Assembly: GCA_013215815.1 (NCBI GenBank)
Contig: JABSQP010000014.1
Coordinates: 1-47,512 of the forward strand
Direction of reading: 5' to 3'
DNA length: 47,512 bases
From: Alphaproteobacteria bacterium
GTDB taxonomy: Bacteria > Pseudomonadota > Alphaproteobacteria > Micavibrionales > Micavibrionaceae
The notes below the pieces were generated by a model, which saw only the letters and a list, made by a program, of their open reading frames with translations, had not been told where the DNA came from and ran no database searches. Below, piece by piece: positions 9,479-18,647 of this stretch. The translations under genes and the position numbers were made by a program. Within the stretch, counting starts at the first letter, position 1. The number at the start of each line of letters is the position of its first letter.

Positions 9479-11373
9479 TCTCAATAATCAATACAGACTT
9501 TCACATGTGGTTTGTGCTGGCTGTAACGGCTTTCGCTGTCTATTTCTTCGCGCGTGAAAAATACCCTATGGAAGTAACCAGTGTTGGTATTTTGATGGCG
9601 TTACTTTTGTTTGGTCAAATCTTTCCGGTACCTGATGCAAATGGCCGTAACTTAATTGATGCCTATCATTTGCTAGCTGGTTTTGCGAACCCGGCTCTTC
9701 TTTCTGTTCTCGCTTTACTCGTTATGGGACAGGCGATTATCAGAACGGATTCATTGAGGCCTCTTATTCAGCTGTTCGTGAAGAGTGGTTTCTTGCCGCC
9801 TTGGTTATCTATATTCTTTATCCTTCTATTTGTTCTTAGTTTTAGTGCTTTTTTAAATAATACGCCGCTCGTTATTTTAGCTATTCCAATAATGCAGGCA
9901 CTCGCTGTATCGGCAGGCCTATCGGATAGTAAAATTATGATGCCTTTAAGTTTCGCTGCGATCTTAGGTGGTATGATGACCCTTGTAGGATCCTCGACAA
10001 ACTTATTGGTTTCTAGTGCTATGGTTGAACTAGGGTACGAAGCATTAGGCTTTTTTGATTTCTTTGTTCCTGGGGCTATGCTTGCGGCTGTTGGTTTGGC
10101 GTATGTGGTTTTTATACTTCCTTTCTTTATGCCGAACAGGAAGTCGCTAACACAATCATTGCGAGGTGATGAAAAAGAGTTCGTGGCGGAACTTGATGTT
10201 ACAGAAGACAGTGTCTTAGTCGATATGGAGTGTGTAGATGGACGTTTCCCATTACTTCCTGATTTAGATGTGCGTCTTATTCAACGTCAAGGGCATTTGA
10301 TTTTACCTCCATTTGAAGGGTACCGGATTGAGAAAGGCGATATTATCATCGCAGCAGCAACGCGTGATGCTCTTGCTGATATTTTATCAAAATATCCGGG
10401 CTTTTTATTATCTGATGAGGAAGTTAAGGCGATCGACGATAAAGAGAAAACACCTGCTCCTGAAGAAGAGGAAGAAGGCGGTAAACCTGCTGACTTGGAA
10501 CAAAGTGTTGCAGAAACTCGTATCCTTGCAGAGCTTATGATACCTCCAGCGTCACGTTTTGTAGACATGACAATTGATCAGGTGGATTTCTTACGTCAGT
10601 TCGGAACAATTGTTTTGGGAATTCAAAGACGTGCGCGAGTAGTTCGTCGCCGTTTGGGCCGTATTCGTCTTGAGCCAGGTGATGTACTTCTTGTTGCTGG
10701 GCCGCAGGGGACAGTGAATGAAATGCGCGGACAAAATAGTGATGTTATTGTTTTGTCTGGATCAAAAAAAGAATTACCAATTCCGAAAAAAGCGCCAGTT
10801 GCAGGCTTTATTTTCTTAATGACTGTTTTACTTGCATCAACAGGGGTGCTTTCAATTGCCGTTGCCTCTTTCTCTGGAGCCGTTTTGTTAATTGCCACAG
10901 GGTGTTTGAATATTCGTCAGGCAACGCGCGCTATTGATAGAAAAATTATCTTTCTTGTTGGTTCGATGTTAGCGTTAGGTGTCGCTCTACAAGCGACAGG
11001 TGGCGCTGAGTTTATTGCTAGCCTTCTGCTGAAAGTTCCTTTTGCTGATCAACCGCTCTTTATGGCTGGTATGCTGTTTATCCTCGTTGCATTCTGTACG
11101 AACATTTTATCAAATAATGCCTGCGCAATTTTATTTACGCCTATCGCTATGAACATGGCCGTAAATATGGGAGCAGATCCTATCGTGTTTGCGATTACGG
11201 TTATTTTTGCCGCAAACTGTTCGTTTGCATCACCGATTGGTTATAAGACGAACTTGTTAGTGATGGGGCCTGGTCATTATCGTTTTAAAGATTTTATGCG
11301 GGCTGGTATCCCTCTTGTTTTGATCTTATGGGTTGCTTACATTGTCATTGCGAAATTTTACTACGGTTTATAG
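9475..11373 (+). CDS. SLC13/DASS-like permease with two RCK_C domains
   Basis: A 632-residue inner membrane transporter. The N-terminal half has about six membrane segments with NNTPLVILAIPIM; the C-terminal half repeats the fold with NNACAILFTPIAMN. These are the paired SNT/NNT-type motifs of the divalent anion:sodium symporter superfamily. Between them, about residues 230-440 hold two soluble RCK_C (TrkA_C-like) domains, seen as GYRIEKGDIIIAAATRDALA and RIRLEPGDVLLVAGPQG. A stretch rich in Glu and Pro (about 325-345) links the two. The family carries sulfate or dicarboxylates; the substrate is unknown here. Translation starts at GTG 9475 inside the lptD stop (GTGA overlap), so it is translationally coupled to lptD. 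Confidence 0.85.
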   Translation: MISIINTDFHMWFVLAVTAFAVYFFAREKYPMEVTSVGILMALLLFGQIFPVPDANGRNLIDAYHLLAGFANPALLSVLALLVMGQAIIRTDSLRPLIQLFVKSGFLPPWLSIFFILLFVLSFSAFLNNTPLVILAIPIMQALAVSAGLSDSKIMMPLSFAAILGGMMTLVGSSTNLLVSSAMVELGYEALGFFDFFVPGAMLAAVGLAYVVFILPFFMPNRKSLTQSLRGDEKEFVAELDVTEDSVLVDMECVDGRFPLLPDLDVRLIQRQGHLILPPFEGYRIEKGDIIIAAATRDALADILSKYPGFLLSDEEVKAIDDKEKTPAPEEEEEGGKPADLEQSVAETRILAELMIPPASRFVDMTIDQVDFLRQFGTIVLGIQRRARVVRRRLGRIRLEPGDVLLVAGPQGTVNEMRGQNSDVIVLSGSKKELPIPKKAPVAGFIFLMTVLLASTGVLSIAVASFSGAVLLIATGCLNIRQATRAIDRKIIFLVGSMLALGVALQATGGAEFIASLLLKVPFADQPLFMAGMLFILVAFCTNILSNNACAILFTPIAMNMAVNMGADPIVFAITVIFAANCSFASPIGYKTNLLVMGPGHYRFKDFMRAGIPLVLILWVAYIVIAKFYYGL

Positions 11374-11389
11374 AAACGAAGATTAAGAT

Positions 11390-12112
11390 ATGAGTTTAAA
11401 TACATACAATCCTGATTCTCGATATAAAGATCGCGCGGCGCAACGTTTTGTCGCGTTCTTAAAATTTCTTTCTGTTGTGATGGTTTCCATTTTGATTGGC
11501 TTTTGGTTTGGTAAACAATTTGCTGCAGAGGAGTTAATTGTTCTCAAGGACCGCAACGCTGCACTCGAAGAGGAAAGAGAACTTTTACAAGAAAGCGTTA
11601 CAGAGCTAGGAGCACAGGCGCAGACAGCTGAGACGCGTTACCGCCAATTACAAGAACAAGTTGATAGTATCATTCCAAAAGGACCGATGCAGGATATTGC
11701 GACACTTGTACGTGACCAGCTTGAGCAAGGTATGGACCCGGAACGGCTGTCATTTGTTATTCGTTCAGCGCGCCCACCAACAAATTGTTCTGAACCGGAT
11801 GTAAAACGTTTTGTTGTTTCTACGCCGGCTAATAAGGGCCCATCAAGCAAAGTGTCCATAGCAGAAGGGGCAATTGTTATTCAAGGCTCTGGGAAATCTG
11901 CGAAGAACGAAAAGGGACAGCCTGAGGCTTGGTATGATCCGGCACAACCGGTTAAACTTACTTTTGCGCACGATGGTAAAACTGATGTAAAGCGCCGTAC
12001 TTTGCCTATTCGTTATTCTGTTGTAGCTGGTGATCGCGAGTATCGTTTTACTGTTGAAAGTGGCTCTCGCTCATTTGCTAAAGTTGTTTACGACTCTTGC
12101 GACTATCCTTAG
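11390..12112 (+). CDS. Membrane-anchored coiled-coil protein of unknown function
   Basis: 240 residues that I do not recognise as a named family. After about 22 polar residues comes one membrane segment (FLKFLSVVMVSILIGFWFG, about 24-42). A coiled coil follows at about 45-95, rich in Glu, Gln and Leu (ALEEERELLQESVTELG). The C-terminal half looks like a compact beta-rich domain with two cysteines (NCSEPDV and DSCDYP) that could pair in the periplasm. It starts 16 bases after the SLC13 permease and is probably in the lptD operon, so a role in the envelope is a reasonable inference. It ends three bases before the convergent gene's stop, with no terminator between them. Confidence 0.7.
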   Translation: MSLNTYNPDSRYKDRAAQRFVAFLKFLSVVMVSILIGFWFGKQFAAEELIVLKDRNAALEEERELLQESVTELGAQAQTAETRYRQLQEQVDSIIPKGPMQDIATLVRDQLEQGMDPERLSFVIRSARPPTNCSEPDVKRFVVSTPANKGPSSKVSIAEGAIVIQGSGKSAKNEKGQPEAWYDPAQPVKLTFAHDGKTDVKRRTLPIRYSVVAGDREYRFTVESGSRSFAKVVYDSCDYP

Positions 12113-12115
12113 ATC

Positions 12116-13321
12116 TTAAAATAGGCCTTTTAAAGATCCGTCTAAACGTATTGTGGTGCCTGAAACTTTTTCTTCCGAGATAGAGAGTAGTGTCTGAATT
12201 TCACTTGTATATGTTTCGCTTGTTTGTGCATTTCCGCGAACTGTCATGTCTTTAGGGTAAATTAGGAAGGTGCCTTTTAGGACATCATCGCTAAGTTTTT
12301 TGCCTTTTACCATGATGTCAAAAGGTAGAGGGCCATCAACAAATCTCTTTTCAGGAAGGTAATCGATTGTCAGTTCCGCTTCTTCAACTGATTTTAGCTT
12401 GGCTAAGTCTTCAGTTTTTACGTTGACGGTTTTTAAGTAATCAAAGAAAGACTTGGTGTCTTTTATAGAGAGTGCCGTATGCATTGTGATGTCACTACTG
12501 CTTCCACCAAAAGTCATATCACTTAACAGATCAGTTCCTTCTATGCCTGCCGCTTGTGCGCGAAGGATAAGGGTATAATTATCTCCCTCTTCACCTATGA
12601 CGGCGCTCATGTTCTTTGTTGGGATAGTGGTCACACTGCCGCTACCTGCATCGATTTGTCCAAAAATTTCTGGCTTGTAGCCATTATCTTGTTTGTAGCT
12701 GAACCAGCCTGCAGCACGGTTAATACTCGCTAATTTGTGCTGCGCGTTAATATTGTTTATGGCAGCATCTAACTGTGTTGATGTTTGGCCGATAGAGCCA
12801 ATCACTTTTATATCAAAATCTAGAGTGGCTTTACTCGCCATAAGAGAAAATGAGGTTTGTGCTACAGCACCTTCACGTCGCACTCTTCCAAAAAGGTCTA
12901 TGTTGAGTGCATCTTTGCCTTTTAATGGAACAACAATTGAACTGTCTGTAATTTTTATGATGTCTGCTGGTAAATTTGCCGCTGAGAGGCCTTTATTTGT
13001 ACGAATTAGATGAACAAGATCGCGGGCATTCTGTTCTATTTTTAGACCAGTGATATCAATTCTTTCGATTGGGAGAAAACCAAAAGCGTGTAATGGTGTC
13101 CCCTCAATTCGGATGTTTTTTGCTGTGATGCTGCGTTTAAGGGTGATGTTAGAAAACGTGACACCATTCATCTTCACAGACGTTTGTCCAATGATTGCGT
13201 TTTTGAAACCAAGCGCGTTTAATTTCTTTTCAGCTTGTGATTGAATAACGCCAGGCAAGCCAAATATGGCGAGTGCGCCTATTACAATAAGTAAAACAGG
13301 AAAGATTAGCTTTTTGTTCAT
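12116..13321 (-). CDS. AsmA/YdbH-like exported protein of unknown function
   Basis: 401 residues. The N-terminus is a signal anchor (KLIFPVLLIVIGALAIFGLP). The remainder is beta-strand-rich with short repeating units such as VKMNGVTFSNITLKRSITAK and IRIEGTPLHAFGFLPIERID, the style of AsmA-like or YdbH-like proteins that form beta-taco bridges carrying lipid between membranes. This likeness is by pattern only. The gene starts 42 bases after parE stops on the same strand and probably shares its transcript. It converges with 11390-12112, leaving three bases between the stops. Confidence 0.65.
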   Translation of the reverse strand: MNKKLIFPVLLIVIGALAIFGLPGVIQSQAEKKLNALGFKNAIIGQTSVKMNGVTFSNITLKRSITAKNIRIEGTPLHAFGFLPIERIDITGLKIEQNARDLVHLIRTNKGLSAANLPADIIKITDSSIVVPLKGKDALNIDLFGRVRREGAVAQTSFSLMASKATLDFDIKVIGSIGQTSTQLDAAINNINAQHKLASINRAAGWFSYKQDNGYKPEIFGQIDAGSGSVTTIPTKNMSAVIGEEGDNYTLILRAQAAGIEGTDLLSDMTFGGSSSDITMHTALSIKDTKSFFDYLKTVNVKTEDLAKLKSVEEAELTIDYLPEKRFVDGPLPFDIMVKGKKLSDDVLKGTFLIYPKDMTVRGNAQTSETYTSEIQTLLSISEEKVSGTTIRLDGSLKGLF

Positions 13322-13363
13322 CGAGTTCTATTGCCGTTTATGTTTTTGCGGGATATACCGCTT

Positions 13364-15388
13364 TTAAATGTCTAGGTCACTGACAAATTCGGCATTATCC
13401 TGAATAAAGTTAAATCTTGCTTCAGCATTTTTTCCCATTAGATCATCAACAAGGTTATCGAGGTCTTTTAGTGGGTAGATTGCTTCTTCTTCGCCAACGT
13501 CATTAGCGGCTAATCCCATAGATGCAACTGCATCTGGTATCATGACGCGAAGTAATGTTCGAGACTTAGGCGTCATAGTTGTTTCTTTTAACTGTGCGGC
13601 AGGCATTTCACCCAAACCTTTAAAGCGAGAAATATCAACTTTCTTCTTTCCTTTGAAGACGGTTGTCATGAGTTCGTCTTTATGCTCGTCATCGCGTGCG
13701 TAGGCGCTTAACGAACCACTAGCCAAACGATAAAGTGGTGGTTGAGCGATAAACAGGTGGCCTTCATCAATAAGAGGGCGCATTTGTGTATAGAAGAATG
13801 TGACGAGCAGGGCGGCAATGTGCGCGCCGTCAACATCAGCATCTGTCATGATGATGATACGTTCATAACGAAGCTTGTTTAAATCAAAGTCTTTGCCTGT
13901 TCCGCATCCTAATGCCTGGATTAAGTCCTGAATTTCCTGGTTTGCTCGAATTTTGTCTTTTGTCGCGCTTACTACGTTTAAGATTTTACCGCGAAGCGGC
14001 AAGATCGCTTGTGTCTCACGCATACGTGCTTGTTTTGCTGATCCACCCGCAGAGTCCCCCTCAACGATAAATAGTTCTGTATCATTGGAGTTGTTTCTAG
14101 AACAGTCGGCAAGCTTACCTGGAAGGCGTAATTTACGTGTAGCGCTTTTACGCGTGGTTTCTTTTTCTGCGCGGCGGGCAAGGCGTTGTTCTGCGCGATC
14201 AATAACATGATCAAGTAGCATTTTACTTGCTTGTGGATCAGCACTGAGCCAGTGGTCAAAGTGATCTTTAATCGCTGTATCAACCCAGCGTGTAGCTGCT
14301 TGTGTTACAAGTTTTTCTTTTGTTTGGCCTTGGAATTGTGGGTCACCAATGAAAACAGAGAGAAGGGCGCCGGCGCCGCTTAAAATATCATCAGCTGTAA
14401 TGATGTTTGTTTTTTTTACACCGGTCATTTCACCGTAAGCTTTGAGGCCGCGTGTTAGTGCGCTACGAAGTCCTTGCTCGTGTGAACCACCAAGCGGTGT
14501 TGGAACCGTGTTACAATAGGAGTGCATAAAGCCTTCATGGTGTGATGGCCAGTTAATGGCAAACTCAACTTTACCAGAGTTGTCAGGGAGCTCAGCCTGT
14601 CCTGCAAAAGCACGATTTGTCACGGATGGCTTTCCTTCAAGCGCAGCATCAAGAAAATCAAGAAGGCCATTTGGAAAGTGAAATGTTTCTTCTGCATTCA
14701 CTTTACTGTCTGGTTTGATTAGTGAAGGATCACAGCTCCAACGAATTTCGACGCCGCGGAAGAGATACGCTTTTGAGCGTGTCATTTGATAAAGCCATGC
14801 GGCTTTAAATTTCGCTTTATCACCGAAGATTTCAGGATCAGGGTGAAAGTAAACAGTTGTGCCGCGTCGGTTATTAACGCTGCCCATATCTTCGAGTTTT
14901 GTTGTGGCTAGGCCTTTACTAAAAGATTGCTTATACAGCTTTTTATTGCGCGCAACTTCAACCCACATATTGTCAGAGAGCGCGTTCACGACAGAAATAC
15001 CAACACCGTGTAAACCACCAGATGTTTGATACGCTTTGCCACTGAATTTACCGCCAGAGTGAAGTGTTGTTAAAATAACTTCAAGGGCGGACTTCTTTGG
15101 GAACTTCGGGTGTTTGTCTGTTGGGATACCACGACCATTATCCGAAATCGTAATACCGTTATTGGCATCCAAAGAAATTTCGATACGGTTGGCATGACCC
15201 GCAACAGCCTCATCCATTGAGTTGTCGAGAATTTCACCAACAAGATGGTGTAGGGCACGCTCGTCTGTGCCGCCAATATACATCCCTGGACGTTTACGAA
15301 CCGGTTCAAGGCCTTCTAAGACCTCGATAGCCGAAGCATCGTACTCTTGTTCTTTTTTTGCTGTTTTTCCTTCGAAAAGATCGGACAT
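13364..15388 (-). CDS. parE: DNA topoisomerase IV subunit B
   Basis: ATPase subunit of topoisomerase IV, which decatenates daughter chromosomes with ParC. 674 residues. The GHKL ATPase is at the N-terminus (RKRPGMYIGGTDERALHHLV, EILDNSMDEA with the metal-binding Asn, then DNGRGIP and GGLHGVG). The TOPRIM domain has EGDSAGGSA from 443 and later MTDADVDGAHIA. The length and the PPLYRLASG C-terminal region fit ParE rather than the roughly 800-residue GyrB. It is transcribed away from the exported-protein gene at 15479, with a 90-base divergent spacer. parC is not in the window. Confidence 0.9.
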   Translation of the reverse strand: MSDLFEGKTAKKEQEYDASAIEVLEGLEPVRKRPGMYIGGTDERALHHLVGEILDNSMDEAVAGHANRIEISLDANNGITISDNGRGIPTDKHPKFPKKSALEVILTTLHSGGKFSGKAYQTSGGLHGVGISVVNALSDNMWVEVARNKKLYKQSFSKGLATTKLEDMGSVNNRRGTTVYFHPDPEIFGDKAKFKAAWLYQMTRSKAYLFRGVEIRWSCDPSLIKPDSKVNAEETFHFPNGLLDFLDAALEGKPSVTNRAFAGQAELPDNSGKVEFAINWPSHHEGFMHSYCNTVPTPLGGSHEQGLRSALTRGLKAYGEMTGVKKTNIITADDILSGAGALLSVFIGDPQFQGQTKEKLVTQAATRWVDTAIKDHFDHWLSADPQASKMLLDHVIDRAEQRLARRAEKETTRKSATRKLRLPGKLADCSRNNSNDTELFIVEGDSAGGSAKQARMRETQAILPLRGKILNVVSATKDKIRANQEIQDLIQALGCGTGKDFDLNKLRYERIIIMTDADVDGAHIAALLVTFFYTQMRPLIDEGHLFIAQPPLYRLASGSLSAYARDDEHKDELMTTVFKGKKKVDISRFKGLGEMPAAQLKETTMTPKSRTLLRVMIPDAVASMGLAANDVGEEEAIYPLKDLDNLVDDLMGKNAEARFNFIQDNAEFVSDLDI

Positions 15389-15465
15389 ACGCCTTCAAAT
15401 CCCTTATACTCTATTGGGTTTGGCGCCTTTGGGGCGCAAAATTTTATAAATTCTTTAAATAAGCA

Positions 15466-15471
15466 TATAAT
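15466..15471 (+). promoter_or_regulatory. Consensus -10 box directly before the 15479 gene
   Basis: TATAAT lies seven bases before the ATG at 15479, so transcription would start at or next to the start codon. No TTGACA-like -35 sits at standard spacing, and no Shine-Dalgarno precedes the ATG. A second A/T-rich TATAAA is at 15445-15450. Confidence 0.4.
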
Positions 15472-15478
15472 AGATAAT

Positions 15479-16684
15479 ATGAAGACTATACAAGGTTCAA
15501 CGCTCCGTTTTTCCCGAGTAATCGCAAGTTTTATGCTGCTTTTGGCGTTTTTATGCCAACCCGTCGCAGCAAAGATGTTGAACTTGGATGAAATTGTCGA
15601 CATTGCTCCTGTGACACCTATTCCTCTAGAGGAGTTTGATGCGAAGACAGAGCTGGTTGAAGAGGTGCCGTTTGGAGATGAGAGTCTTGCGTTTTCTATG
15701 CGTCTTCCAAACGGATGGGTTTCGAATGTTAAGGCGCCCGTTGACCTGTTGCTAAGAGATGATGAAAGTAGTCTTTTGGGGATCGTTGCGAGTTATGTAA
15801 GTCCTGCTAAAGATCATATGCGTAGTTACTTTACGGTTGAGTCGCTTGAGCTGAAATATAACATTCTTACGACACAATGGTTTTCAAACTACGTTGTGTC
15901 TCAAGGCTATTCGATGGAAGCGGTAACCGTACATTCTGACGAGAAGGTTGAAGCCTTTTATGTTGATGTTAGTGGTGACTATAGTTATGCGGTGCGTATT
16001 CTTGCTCAACGGAATGGTGCTCGTATGATCTTGAAACGTTATGGTATTCCGCTTCAATGGTTTAAGGACGAGCAGGTGATGCAAGCACAAGTTCTTTCTT
16101 CTTTTAAGCTAAAAAATCCAACCTCCGATAATGTTGAAGAAATGAAGGAGTATGGATTTTTGAGTGAGTCTTATTTTGACTACCCTGAGACATGGGAACT
16201 CATTCCGTCGAAAATTAAATCTGTAAACAGAATGAAGGCAACTCTTATTCAAGACACAACAAATGCGATTAGGCGCCGTAGCGATAACAAGATCAATGCG
16301 CTCGATGGTCAAATGACTATGTATGTGACGAGTCGTTACGAAAAAACTACTCTTAAAAAAGAAGTGCAGCTTTTTAAGGACAAGCTGGATATTCCAGACT
16401 ACACGCTCGGAAACTTTATTGAGAAACGAGAAATGAAATACCATGATGACATGGCTTTCGGAGCTACGGAGGTTTATGAGCTTGTTTCGGAAAGATCTAC
16501 AAAAGTTGATTATGAGCTTTGGGTTAGCGTCATGTATGGTGATGATTATTACTATATAGTCTCGCTTTTAACACCGACGAGAGAATCAAACTTTTACAAG
16601 TGGGCGCGGAATACAGAGGCGTATAAATATGTGATAGCTTCTGTTCGTCAATATGACGATGAAGGGTTGTATATTCTCGAATAA
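15479..16684 (+). CDS. Exported protein with two similar PsbP/Mog1-like halves
   Basis: I start at ATG 15479 (401 residues) because it begins a clear signal peptide: basic KTIQGSTLRFSR, hydrophobic VIASFMLLLAFLC, then PVAAK. A longer frame reaching back to 15347 would run through the parE start and bury this signal. The mature protein appears to hold two related domains. Each begins with a short strand and a P-x-(G/T)-W turn (FSMRLPNGWVS; SYFDYPETWELI) and ends in V-x-S-(F/V) (VLSSFKLK; VIASVRQ). This resembles PsbP/Mog1-like folds by pattern; the function is unknown. A hairpin terminator follows immediately. Confidence 0.75.
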   Translation: MKTIQGSTLRFSRVIASFMLLLAFLCQPVAAKMLNLDEIVDIAPVTPIPLEEFDAKTELVEEVPFGDESLAFSMRLPNGWVSNVKAPVDLLLRDDESSLLGIVASYVSPAKDHMRSYFTVESLELKYNILTTQWFSNYVVSQGYSMEAVTVHSDEKVEAFYVDVSGDYSYAVRILAQRNGARMILKRYGIPLQWFKDEQVMQAQVLSSFKLKNPTSDNVEEMKEYGFLSESYFDYPETWELIPSKIKSVNRMKATLIQDTTNAIRRRSDNKINALDGQMTMYVTSRYEKTTLKKEVQLFKDKLDIPDYTLGNFIEKREMKYHDDMAFGATEVYELVSERSTKVDYELWVSVMYGDDYYYIVSLLTPTRESNFYKWARNTEAYKYVIASVRQYDDEGLYILE

Positions 16685-16685
16685 A

Positions 16686-16713
16686 AAAAGGCCGGCATTT
16701 CTGCCGACCTTTT
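16686..16713. terminator. Bidirectional intrinsic terminator
   Basis: AAAAGGCCGGCA and TGCCGACCTTTT pair with one C-A mismatch around a TTTC loop. It lies between the convergent genes ending at 16684 and 16736 and has A/T runs on both sides, so it can serve both strands. Confidence 0.85.
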
Positions 16714-16735
16714 ATAATCCCCACGAAACCCTCAA

Positions 16736-18166
16736 TTAAGATGAGTAATACATCAAGAACTCGATTGGGTGTGGCATTGTTTCATAAGCCACAACATCTT
16801 CCATTTTGAGCTCGATATATGCGTCGATTGAATCTTTAGTGAACACATCTCCTTTAAGCAGGAATTCGTGATCTGCTTTTAGTGCGTCTAATGCTTCACG
16901 AAGTGAGCCGCAAACATTTGGAATTTTTTCCAATTCTGCTTCTGGCAATTCGTACAAATCATCTTCCATGGCATCGCCTGGGTGGATCTTGTTATCGATA
17001 CCATCAAGGCCAGCCATAAGCATTGCAGAGAATGCAAGGTATGGGTTTGCCGTTGGATCAGGGAAACGTATTTCAACACGCTTTGCTTTCGGAGAAGGGC
17101 AGTGTGGAATACGGCAAGCCGCTGATCTGTTACGTGATGAGTAAGCAAGAAGAACAGGGGCTTCGAAACCTGGTACCAAACGCTTGTAACTGTTTGTTGA
17201 TGGGTTCGTAAAAGCGTTCAAAGCTTTTGCGTGTTTAATGATGCCGCCAATGTAGTACAGCGCCGTATCAGATAGGCCTACATATTTATCTCCAGCAAAG
17301 AGAGGCTTATCACCCTTCCATACAGATTGGTGAACGTGCATACCTGAGCCGTTATCGCCATAAACAGGCTTTGGTAGGAAGGTTGCGGTTTTGCCATAGA
17401 TGTGTGCGACATTATGAACGGCATATTTATAGAGTTGTAGATTATCTGCAGAATCAACAAGTGTTGAGAACTCAATACCAAGCTCATGCTGAGATGGCGC
17501 AACTTCATGGTGATGTTTCTCAACAGGAATGCCTAATGAATCCATTACCGTCATCATTTCTGCGCGTAGGTCAGATCCGCTATCAACCGGAGCTTCTGGG
17601 AAGTAACCGCCTTTAACGCGTGGTCTGTGACCGTGATTACCTTCTTCATAAGCTGTTCCGCTGTTGTAAGGACCTTCTTGAGAATCAATTTTGTAGCTGA
17701 CTTCATTCATATCGGCTTTCATGTGAACATCGTCAAAGACGAAGAATTCGGCTTCGGGGCCGAAATAGGCGTTGTCTCCATGACCAGAGTCTTTTAGATA
17801 AGTCTCTGCTTTTTTAGCAATTGTACGTGGACAACGCTCATAGCTATCGCCAGAAGTTGGCTCTTTGACAACACAGAACACTTTAAGAGTTGGTTGCGCC
17901 GCAAAAGGATCCATAAAGCACTTAGTCCAATCAGGAACGAGGCACATGTCAGATTCGTTAATCGCTTTCCAGCCAGCGATAGAGGATCCATCGATCATCA
18001 CGCCGTTTTCAAACATATCTTTGTCCACTGTACGGATGTGTTGATCTGTGTGTTGTAATTTTCCTTTAGGGTCTGTGAACTCAAACCCTACAAATTGAAT
18101 ATCGTGTTCTTCACTGAACTTTTTGAATTCGTTATAACTTTTAAAACTTATTGCTTTATCGGACAT
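16736..18166 (-). CDS. glnA: Type I glutamine synthetase
   Basis: Makes glutamine from glutamate, ammonia and ATP as a dodecamer. 476 residues, usual for GSI-beta. Visible are the metal-binding [11 protein letters not shown], the ATP-site region [12 protein letters not shown], and the catalytic-loop region [20 protein letters not shown], where the Cys residues are somewhat unusual. The adenylylation site is DLYELPEAE with Tyr405, implying control by GlnE/GlnB. glnB, often upstream in alphaproteobacteria, is absent. The 231-base spacer upstream (18167-18397) contains two TTCGAAT sites but no convincing sigma-54 promoter. Confidence 0.96.
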   Translation of the reverse strand: MSDKAISFKSYNEFKKFSEEHDIQFVGFEFTDPKGKLQHTDQHIRTVDKDMFENGVMIDGSSIAGWKAINESDMCLVPDWTKCFMDPFAAQPTLKVFCVVKEPTSGDSYERCPRTIAKKAETYLKDSGHGDNAYFGPEAEFFVFDDVHMKADMNEVSYKIDSQEGPYNSGTAYEEGNHGHRPRVKGGYFPEAPVDSGSDLRAEMMTVMDSLGIPVEKHHHEVAPSQHELGIEFSTLVDSADNLQLYKYAVHNVAHIYGKTATFLPKPVYGDNGSGMHVHQSVWKGDKPLFAGDKYVGLSDTALYYIGGIIKHAKALNAFTNPSTNSYKRLVPGFEAPVLLAYSSRNRSAACRIPHCPSPKAKRVEIRFPDPTANPYLAFSAMLMAGLDGIDNKIHPGDAMEDDLYELPEAELEKIPNVCGSLREALDALKADHEFLLKGDVFTKDSIDAYIELKMEDVVAYETMPHPIEFLMYYSS

Positions 18167-18351
18167 TGATCCCCACTGGCTCCTATGTATTTTTAAGGGT
18201 TAAAGCTATTCGAATTATGCATTTCTGCCATGCTTTCTTCGAATAAGATCGCTTTCTAACATCCATCAAAACAAACGTCTATAGTTTTTTACAGGAAAAA
18301 AAAATATTTATAGGCAGGAAAATGATTTCCTTGTTTTCGTGAGAAAAAAAC

Positions 18352-18381
18352 TTGACCAGATAAGCGGTTTCGAGATATCTA
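18352..18381 (+). promoter_or_regulatory. Probable promoter for tRNA-His
   Basis: TTGACC (18352-18357), an 18-base spacer and TATCTA (18376-18381), 17 bases before the tRNA 5' end. Confidence 0.5.
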
Positions 18382-18397
18382 GTGTCCACTTATTTGT

Positions 18398-18473
18398 GGC
18401 GACTGTAGCTCAGGGGTAGAGCCCTCGATTGTGGTTCGAGTTGTCGCGGGTTCAAATCCCGTCAGTCGCCCCA
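18398..18473 (+). tRNA. tRNA-His (GTG), with encoded G-1
   Basis: The anticodon stem CTCGA/TCGAG holds loop TTGTGGT (anticodon GTG). With T8 at 18406, the seven acceptor bases are GCGACTG (18399-18405) and pair with CAGTCGC (18463-18469). The extra G at 18398 pairs with discriminator C at 18470, the G-1:C73 identity pair of ordinary bacterial tRNA-His. CCA is encoded. Confidence 0.97.
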
Positions 18474-18597
18474 TTTAAGTCTTCATAAAAGAACACGTTA
18501 ATACGTTCCAAAATATTACTTCCGACATTCATAAATATAACTTCCTTAAGGCCGGTAGCTTATGGACCCGAATATTGATGCCTTTTATTGACATAGT

Positions 18598-18624
18598 AAT
18601 GAATTTTATATATTTGTTTTTTTA
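18598..18624 (+). promoter_or_regulatory. Promoter candidate for the 18648 gene
   Basis: A perfect TTGACA at 18598-18603. TATATT at 18619-18624 follows at a short 15-base spacing; TATTTG at 18621-18626 gives 17. The predicted start lies about 15-20 bases before GTG 18648. The rest of 18474-18597 shows nothing else I recognise. Confidence 0.45.
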
Positions 18625-18647
18625 CGTAATGTTTTTCAGGGGGCGTC

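Noticed and set aside
15347-15478. Longer N-terminus for the exported protein (start at 15347)
   Set aside because: It would overlap parE and place the signal peptide internally; ATG 15479 gives a standard signal sequence.
18218-18232. Possible sigma-54 promoter for glnA (minus strand TGGCAG...TGC)
   Set aside because: The GG and GC elements are about nine bases apart instead of twelve.
18545-18580. CTTCCTTAAGGCCGGTAGC as a homing-endonuclease-like or rRNA fragment
   Set aside because: Only a short palindrome resembles it; no surrounding rRNA or intron sequence.
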